From Cepaea nemoralis (lineage: Eukaryota > Mollusca > Gastropoda > Stylommatophora > Helicidae), in the NCBI GenBank assembly GCA_014155875.1, contig JACEFZ010022421.1, positions 62,001 to 126,000 on the forward strand: a stretch of 64,000 nucleotides of DNA. Direction: 5' to 3'. Made by a program: the position numbers and the translations under genes. Of the stretch, positions 56,604-64,000 are shown one piece after another. The stretch's first letter is position 1. Each line of letters opens with the position of its first letter. The notes beneath the pieces are model-generated. The model had not been told where the DNA came from. It made no database searches and saw only the letters and a list, made by a program, of their open reading frames with translations.

Positions 56604-58640
56604 AGTTAGTTAGTTAGTCGACAGATCATCCTCGTTGCACATCGAACCATTCAGTCCATAAGTGCTCGGGTCCCCTCCTCAGCAAATCCCGCAGTGTGTA
56701 GTGGCTAACGACGCCAGTTCTGTGTTGGTTTATCAATCTTCTTTGGCTTCCTGCGTAGTGTTCTTGTTTGGCCACCCCTCTTTTAATTTGCTGCTCCCGC
56801 AGTCTGGCCATTGTTGTAGATTCACAGTCATCACTTGGTTCTCGCAAAAGTCTCACTTCTCGTAGAGCATTCAGAATGTCAGCCTGGTCCATGGCGCGTC
56901 CGCCCTCCACAGTAGCCTCACCTGCGAGCTTGTCAGCCCGCTCATTTCCTTGTACTCCCGCATGACCTGGCACGAAGATGAAACTAATCTTTGCCAGCCG
57001 AGACCGCTTCAGAGGCAGCAACCATTCTCTTCGGATCGACCCCTCCTCTATCCTCTTGATCATGTTCATTGAGTCGCTAAGGAAACAAGCCCTAGTGAAT
57101 GTCTGTGTCTCGAGCCATGTTATTGCTTTACTTACTGCCATGACTTCCATGGTCAGGCTACTTGTGGTTTCAGTGAAAGCACCAGAGTCCTCCTTCACAA
57201 TTCTCCCTCCGGCCCGAGCTGTAAAGGCCCATGAGCTTCTCACATGTCGGACGACCGACCCATCTGTGTAGATGACCGCGTCACCGTCTAGCGAATTCTC
57301 GAAAATCAACGCTTGTACTTCAGCCTCAACAGCAGCCGGATTTTCTTGTCTGCATTTTCTATCTAGTTGGATGCAAACTGAAAAGGATGTGCAGAAGTCT
57401 GTTGGCACTTGCACCCACTCCTCGCCAGGTTCTAAGTCCTCAAGTGAACACACCTGTTGAAGAATGTCTTCGGCTTGACCCATCCACGACCGTCCTCTTT
57501 TTAACCTGCTGCCCTTCACCTTCCTAATTTCACTATGCAGTGGATGTTGTGTGTTTGCGTTAATTCTGAGGTAGGCGCGTGCCCTGCAAACTTGTATTCT
57601 CTCTTCAATGGTTGGAAAATCAAGAAGGTAGCGCATCGCCCTGCATGCTGTATCTCTTGTACATCCAAGAATAATGCGCATAGCTTCATTCTGTATCCTT
57701 TCCATCCTTTCTATCTGCTTATGGCTGAGAGTCAGGATTGCCATTGCATACTCCAAAACAGACATGACCAGCCCCTCGTACAGAAGACATAGATGGCGCT
57801 GCTCACAGTTTGCTGCCGCCATCACCCGCATCGCTGCCAAACCCCGCTTGGCCTTTGTTATCACCTGGTCTATGTGCACATTATAAGCAAGGCTTCGATC
57901 AAACCGTATCCCCAGGTAATTCATTGCCTGCGTTCTTTCCACCGTCTCTGAACACAGCATTACAGTTGGTGTTGGATTGTTGACAATATGATTATTCAAC
58001 GAGAACCAAGTCACTGTTGCCTTTGTTGAGTTGACCATTGCCCCAGCTTCATCACACCAAGTACTTATGCGATTGAGTTCGGTTTGTAGTTCCACAGCAA
58101 CCTCCTCTCTATCCTTACCCTGACGATACACTAAAACATCATCGGCATACGACAATGTCCTGCCAGGTCCATTGATCTGCTCACTGGTGATTCTCACTGT
58201 GTAGGCGTTGAACAGTACCGGAGATAATGGTGATCCCTGTGGTAGGCCAGGATATATTGTTGTTGGTTCCGAAGTCCAACTGCCACATCTAAAAACTACT
58301 TTCCGTTGGTAGAGGGCTGCAGCGATCCAACTAAGGAGGAATGGACTTACGTTTAGTTCAAGAAGCTGAAACATTAAAAAATCCAGTGGTACTCTGTTGT
58401 ATGCGTCCTCAAGATCAATCGCTGCAGCAACGGTTTCAGTGCCTGAGTGGAAACCTTCATAGACATCATGGGCAAAGACTGCTGCATTGGTCCAGGTTTC
58501 TCTTTTTGGACGGTACCCACCCATGGTGGGTGGGAAAACACCTTGCCTCTCTAGTTGGCATGATATTTTCCTGGCAATTACCTTCTCCAGTAGCTTGCCT
58601 ATTGTATTCTGCATGGTTATAATTCGATATCCATGAATTC
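56604..58640 (-). mobile_element. LINE C: young RNase H-bearing LINE in the 42-bp satellite
   Basis: The TTAGTTAG tail (56602-56618) and 3' end are identical to those of LINE A and B. It is 5'-truncated near 58640. Satellite units continue on both sides, so the insertion split one array. Confidence 0.95.
56626..58614 (-). CDS. LINE C reverse transcriptase and RNase H, intact frame
   Basis: 662 codons without interruption. The N-terminal methionine is an internal codon of the original protein, because the endonuclease and first polymerase blocks are truncated. Visible are AAIDLEDAYNRV (first catalytic Asp), GLPQGSPLSPVLFN, YADDVLV (catalytic Asp pair) and MNYLGIRFDRSL. RNase H follows with Y-T-D-G-S, T-M-E-V, LSDSMN and GNERADKL. 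It is the best reference for the decayed LINE B. Without an endonuclease or 5' end it is not autonomous. Confidence 0.94.
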   Translation of the reverse strand: MQNTIGKLLEKVIARKISCQLERQGVFPPTMGGYRPKRETWTNAAVFAHDVYEGFHSGTETVAAAIDLEDAYNRVPLDFLMFQLLELNVSPFLLSWIAAALYQRKVVFRCGSWTSEPTTIYPGLPQGSPLSPVLFNAYTVRITSEQINGPGRTLSYADDVLVYRQGKDREEVAVELQTELNRISTWCDEAGAMVNSTKATVTWFSLNNHIVNNPTPTVMLCSETVERTQAMNYLGIRFDRSLAYNVHIDQVITKAKRGLAAMRVMAAANCEQRHLCLLYEGLVMSVLEYAMAILTLSHKQIERMERIQNEAMRIILGCTRDTACRAMRYLLDFPTIEERIQVCRARAYLRINANTQHPLHSEIRKVKGSRLKRGRSWMGQAEDILQQVCSLEDLEPGEEWVQVPTDFCTSFSVCIQLDRKCRQENPAAVEAEVQALIFENSLDGDAVIYTDGSVVRHVRSSWAFTARAGGRIVKEDSGAFTETTSSLTMEVMAVSKAITWLETQTFTRACFLSDSMNMIKRIEEGSIRREWLLPLKRSRLAKISFIFVPGHAGVQGNERADKLAGEATVEGGRAMDQADILNALREVRLLREPSDDCESTTMARLREQQIKRGVAKQEHYAGSQRRLINQHRTGVVSHYTLRDLLRRGPEHLWTEWFDVQRG

Positions 58641-58649
58641 AGGGATATC

Positions 58650-59213
58650 ACGCCCTGTATGTTAATAGATATGTATATCTATGCTCTCATCACGCACTGT
58701 ATGTTAATATATATGTATATCTGTCCTCTCATCACGCCCTGTATGTTAATAGATATGTATATCTGTCCTCTCATCACGCCCTGTATGTTAATAGATATGT
58801 ATATCTGTCCTCTCATCACGCCCTGTATGTTAATAGATATGTATATCTGTCCTCTCATCACGCCCTGTATGTTAATAGATATGTATATCTGTCCTATCAT
58901 CACGCCCTGTATGTTAATAGATATGTATATCTGTCCTCTCATCACGCCCTGTATGTTAATAGATATGTATATCTATCCTCTCATCACGCCCTGTATGTTA
59001 ATAGATATGTATATCTGTCCTCTCATCACGCCCTGTATGTTAATAGATATGTATATCTGTCCTCTCATCACGCCCTGTATATTGATATATATGTATATGT
59101 CTCCTATCATCACGCCATGTATATTGATATATATGTATATGTCTCCTATCATCACGCCATGTATATTAATAGATATGTATATGTGTACTCTCATCACGCC
59201 ATGTATATTGAGT
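58650..59213. repeat. 42-bp satellite, block 2
   Basis: About 13 units continuing the array after LINE C. The last three are diverged (CCATGTATATTGATATATAT). Confidence 0.96.
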
Positions 59214-61593
59214 GGCACCTTGCAGTCTTGACAGACCAAAGTGTGTGAGTTGGAATGTGGCCAATATTCCATCACAATGCCTGTGCAGAGCTTCAGAGGA
59301 TCATGTGGTGCCCAAACGACATGTTGCCTCTCTCGGCCGTGCCTTGTGTTCTCCAGAGGAATGGGTAACCAATACGTCTGGCACAAGGTAGGCTGCAGAC
59401 GCTGCCGGCTCAGCGTCAATCCTCCGAGACCTCACCACCACGAGCCGGTGGCGAGTTATGGCCAGACCCTGACACCCAAGGGACCCGGCTTAGAGGCGTT
59501 CACCCAAGTCCCACAGGTGAGGGTCTCGTACGAGCCCGGACCATGAGGGCGCGCACATCGATCACAAGTGTCCGAACCTGTGTAAAGCGTGCACTATCGT
59601 CAGACTCTCCACCTGACTTTAGCGGACCCCGCGACCAGCGGGAATAGGCCCACCAGAGCTGCCGCAGGAGATATTGCCTGTCTATTTGCAAGCAAATCCC
59701 CCATCCTTCCATTGTGCGGATCTCGCGACCGGCGAGAATAGGCCCGCTGGAGATTATGCTCGTCTGCTGCGAACAAATCTCTACCGAGAGACTGAATAAG
59801 TAAAGAAACGATAAAAGTAGTGGTATTTCAATTGCGCTTGCGCTCCCACCTATGCTACACCCTTCATGTGTGTCACAGAATGATTATAGGTTAGTGATTC
59901 CTTGATAACTTACATATAAAACTACAATGTAGGAGGAGGGTTAACAATCGTGTACTTCATTCTGAGAGGAGGATAAATTAAAGATCATTGACCGAGGGAT
60001 ATAAAAATAGGATACAGGTGTTCGCAGAGTTCATTGCCTGACGATCGGATCGTACGGACACGGGAACCGGGGAGATCGCGTTGGGGAAAAATGAATGGAG
60101 AAAGCGATCAACGGGTTCGGATGCTTTGAAGTATTAGCGTAAGGGGAACCCAGGGAAACAGCGTAACAACGGAAAGAAACGAGCAACTAACCACTACGTG
60201 ATTTCACCGCCTTTTGATGTGCAGGATACGTCAAGAGACGAGTGTTGAGGTATGAACATCAAACAATAACGGAGGATTGGACACTCAATATAAATAGTAG
60301 AAACGGGGTTTTCTGTTTAGTGTGTGTTCCAAACTGGGCTGAATTATCTATGCATCCTGAGTGGGGAAAGAAATACACGTCCCTAATGGTTGAAAGAATA
60401 TGGGATATTAGTGTTTTATTCGCTAGTGTATTTCAATTCCAGGATGATAAGTGAATATATAAGGTATTATATCCTTGGCGTAATAGTTTAAGCATAGGGA
60501 AATAGATGTGTGTGCATAGCGTTTACCATTGCTTTCTATTAGTGAATAGTTTAGACTTTGGTGAATTCATATGTCTTATGTCGGTGTATCCTTCGAAAGC
60601 CTTTTCATTACGGCTGGAGAAGGACACTTACATAAGTAGTATTAAGTGGCAGACGCATATCACTTGATTTACTATACATCTCACAGGTTCCAGTTCTCAT
60701 ACTGACATATCAGAGAAGATAGACACATACGTCTTGTGTACAGAAAAAGCTTTGTTGATAAACTCAAGGCATTTCATTTGAGGGGAGATCAAATACCTCA
60801 ATAAACCAAGGACGAACATAGACAGGGTCAAATAGGGAGACGAAATAAAATATAGCCTTAAATGAACTTTGAAAAAGAAGCAAAGGATATCCATATAACC
60901 AAAGTAACAATGAAAAAGGAAGATAATCTGGCGGAAAGCAAAGCCAAATAAAACTACATACGTTTACACTGTAGACTCATAGTGAAGAAACAATAGTCAA
61001 GTCAGAACATTGTTAGTCGATAGAGACAATATGCTGGACTGTGGTGATGTGGTTTTTTTCCGGTGTTGGATTATTAACTTTGTGAAGCAGACTCTGGCGA
61101 AGTCATAGACTTACGGGAATATTATTACTTTACGGTGATCCAGTGGAACAGTGTTTTTTCGTTCAATAACGGATTTACCTCCAGACTCAAGCATACGGAA
61201 CATCCAGGGTGAGACCTGTCCTGTTATATGTTTACTGTCATGTGATTTGGCCGTGAAACTGGGCGAGAGGTGATACAGAGACTAGACATTCTGAGTTCTT
61301 TCCTGCACCCACAATAGAAGATATACCATCTACATATACACAGTCCATCCATACACCAGACATAGTTTTATTTCTTTTAAATAAACATTTTATTAATTGT
61401 TGAACGAAACTGTTGTCGGAGTATGTGATGAACGAATAAGCGAGAGAGAGAGAGAAAGGGATAGATATATGGAAGGGAAGACAGAAGGGAGGAGTGTAGA
61501 CAGAAGTCAGTCAAGAATCCCAAGGAAGAAGAAGTAATAAGGTGTGCTTGGTCATTCCACGTTCCTCCCGGGACGACAAGCTACAATGTGTCG
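59214..61593. other. Unassigned sequence, no gene recognised
   Basis: GC-richer than its surroundings up to about 59770. At 59624-59795 a unit of about 95 bp occurs twice (GCGACCAGCGGGAATAGGCC and GCGACCGGCGAGAATAGGCC). A 70-codon frame at 60242-60454 has no recognised motif. Confidence 0.5.
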
Positions 61594-61602
61594 TCACAAA
61601 GT

Positions 61603-61642
<40 letters not shown>

Positions 61643-61649
61643 GATTCTA

Positions 61650-61699
<50 letters not shown>

Positions 61700-61723
61700 T
61701 GGGAATCTCGTTAATCCATTCAT

Positions 61724-61761
<38 letters not shown>

Positions 61762-61762
61762 C

Positions 61763-61802
<40 letters not shown>

Positions 61803-62448
61803 GTTGAATTTCATCACTTTGTCATTCAGAGCACTGGGCAGAAATCACATTGCGTCAACACCGGGTGACGGCCGTCGCAATGGTTTGTTTTAATTAGACA
61901 GTCGGATTCCCCTGGTCCGTACCAGTTCTGAGTTGGCTGTTGAATGTCAACCGACGCGGACGACGTCGGGGAGACGCCGCCGCATAGCTGGGGCGGTCCA
62001 CGGGAAGGTTGCAGCCTCATTCCGAGCTCGGCCGGCCCGCCGACTAGCGGCGGCGGCCTCGCCCAGCCCGGGCCCATCCCAGTCCCGCTTCGTCCCCCGG
62101 CCCGACTGACCCAGCCCTCAGAGCCAATCCTTTTCCCGAAGTTACGGATCCAATTTGCCGACTTTCCTTACCTACATTGTTCTATCGACTAGAGGCTGTG
62201 CACCTCGGAGACCTGCTGCGGATATGGGTACGGCCTGGCACGAAATTCACACCGTCTCCGTGGGGTTTTCAATGGCCGACGGGAGCGCACCGGACACCGC
62301 AAGAGCCGCGGTGCTTTACGGAGCTGCGGTCCCTATCTCCGTGCAAGCCGATTCCAGGGATGTGGCTCCTTACAAAGAAAAGAGAACTCTTCCCGGGGCT
62401 TCCGCCGACGTCCCCCACTTCGTTTGCGTTACCGCACGTGGCCCCATT
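61594..62448 (-). rRNA. 28S rRNA gene fragment, degenerate
   Basis: On the minus strand this follows the conserved core of animal large-subunit rRNA. It runs from a GCGGTAACGC segment near 62440 through GCAGCAGGTCTCCGAGGTGC, ACAATGTAGGTAAGG, GATCCGTAACTTCGGG and GGACCAGGGGAATCCGACTG, then TTTCTGCCCAGTGCTCTGAA, GTAAACGGCGGGAGTAACTA, GCCAAATGCCTCGTCATCTA and AAAGAAGACCCTGTTGAGCT, to ACTCTAGTCCGACTTTGTGA. It covers only about 855 bases and ends abruptly on both sides. CTTAAGGTAGCC, normally invariant, reads CTTAGGGTAGCC, and several other core changes suggest a non-functional copy. Confidence 0.92.
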
Positions 62449-62775
62449 ACGCCATGTATATTAATAGATATGTATATGTGTACTCTCATCACGCCCTGTA
62501 TGTTAATAGATATGTATATCTGTCCTCTCATCACGCCCTGTATGTTAATAGATATGTATATCTGTCCTCTCATCACGCCCTGTATGTTAATAGATATGTA
62601 TATCTGTCCTCTCATCACGCCCTGTATGTTAATAGATATGTATATCTGTCCTCTCATCACACCGTGTATGTTAATAGATATGTATATCTGTCCTCTCATC
62701 ACGCCCTGTATGTTAATAGATATGTATATCTGTCTTCTCATCACGCCCTGTATGTCAATAGATATGTACTGTATA
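62449..62775. repeat. 42-bp satellite, block 3
   Basis: About 8 units, directly abutting the 28S fragment on the left and a SINE-1 on the right. Confidence 0.95.
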
Positions 62776-62779
62776 TCTG

Positions 62780-62990
62780 TCTCCATGGCGAAAATGTTAC
62801 GGACGCAATTTGTATTTCCGTATTTCCGGGTTCGAAACACAGCGGCGCTGGGTTTTTTTTTCGTAAACGGTATAGATGCCGGTCGTTCAGAAACAATTGC
62901 AAGCTGCTGAACGTAAAACGTGCCCAGGAATCATGAACAGCCAAAATGCTGGAGTTGAGTGCTACGTCCTATGAAGGACATGCAACTAAA
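62780..62990 (+). mobile_element. SINE-1 copy, plus orientation
   Basis: GGGTTCGAAACAC (B-box-like) near 62828, ending CTACGTCCTATGAAGGACAT and GCAACTAAA. It leads straight into a TA array that may be its grown tail. Confidence 0.82.
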
Positions 62991-62991
62991 T

Positions 62992-63999
<1,008 letters not shown>

Positions 64000-64000
64000 A

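Noticed and set aside
55623..56609. 328-codon frame with a 14-residue repeat
   Set aside because: A pure translation of the 42-bp satellite. Other frames and the other strand are equally open.

Overview
This is a repeat-dominated segment of an animal nuclear genome, most likely a marine invertebrate of the mollusc type. That guess rests on the mixture of RTE-like and RNase H-bearing LINEs, hAT and mariner relics, tRNA-headed SINEs and huge microsatellites, and on a protostome-looking 28S rRNA fragment; the species cannot be named from the sequence. I find no convincing host protein-coding gene, no functional tRNA gene and nothing prokaryotic. Nearly all long open frames come from transposable elements or from tandem repeats whose period is a multiple of three.

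Layout. 1-7.4 kb: microsatellites, short SINE copies and a 36-bp minisatellite. 7.5-10.4 kb: a LINE with endonuclease and partial reverse transcriptase, split by a SINE with target duplication, followed by another LINE tail. 10.5-17.5 kb: 40-, 38- and 36-bp tandem arrays (the last about 2.7 kb), a 406-bp hAT MITE and a near-perfect long hairpin. 17.5-22.3 kb: LINE tail, SINEs, AT and tetranucleotide arrays, a 150-bp satellite. 22.9-27.0 kb: a large inverted repeat with arms of about 1.3 kb, one arm broken by a LINE fragment.

27.37-46.52 kb is the most striking structure: two matching hAT termini flanked by a perfect 8-bp target duplication enclose 19.1 kb. Inside are a hAT transposase remnant and four or more later insertions: an RNase H-bearing LINE (itself broken by an RTE-like LINE with its own target duplication), a second RTE-like LINE (broken by a SINE and by a MITE-containing block), a Ty3/gypsy-type LTR retrotransposon with a 5-bp target duplication, and a SINE. 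The layers give a relative insertion history.

46.5-55.6 kb: relics of a second hAT transposase, LINE tails, a mariner, a 790-bp hAT element with perfect target duplication, another 386-bp MITE with perfect target duplication, and microsatellites. 55.6-62.8 kb: a 42-bp satellite in three blocks; the first two are separated by a 2-kb LINE with an intact 662-codon frame, and the third abuts an antisense fragment of 28S rDNA (about 855 bp). 62.8-64 kb: a SINE, an AT array and the start of a divergent LINE that reaches the window edge.

SINE-1 to SINE-4 and LINE A to D are working labels used only here. Family assignments come from motifs and from comparing copies inside the window; no database search was possible.
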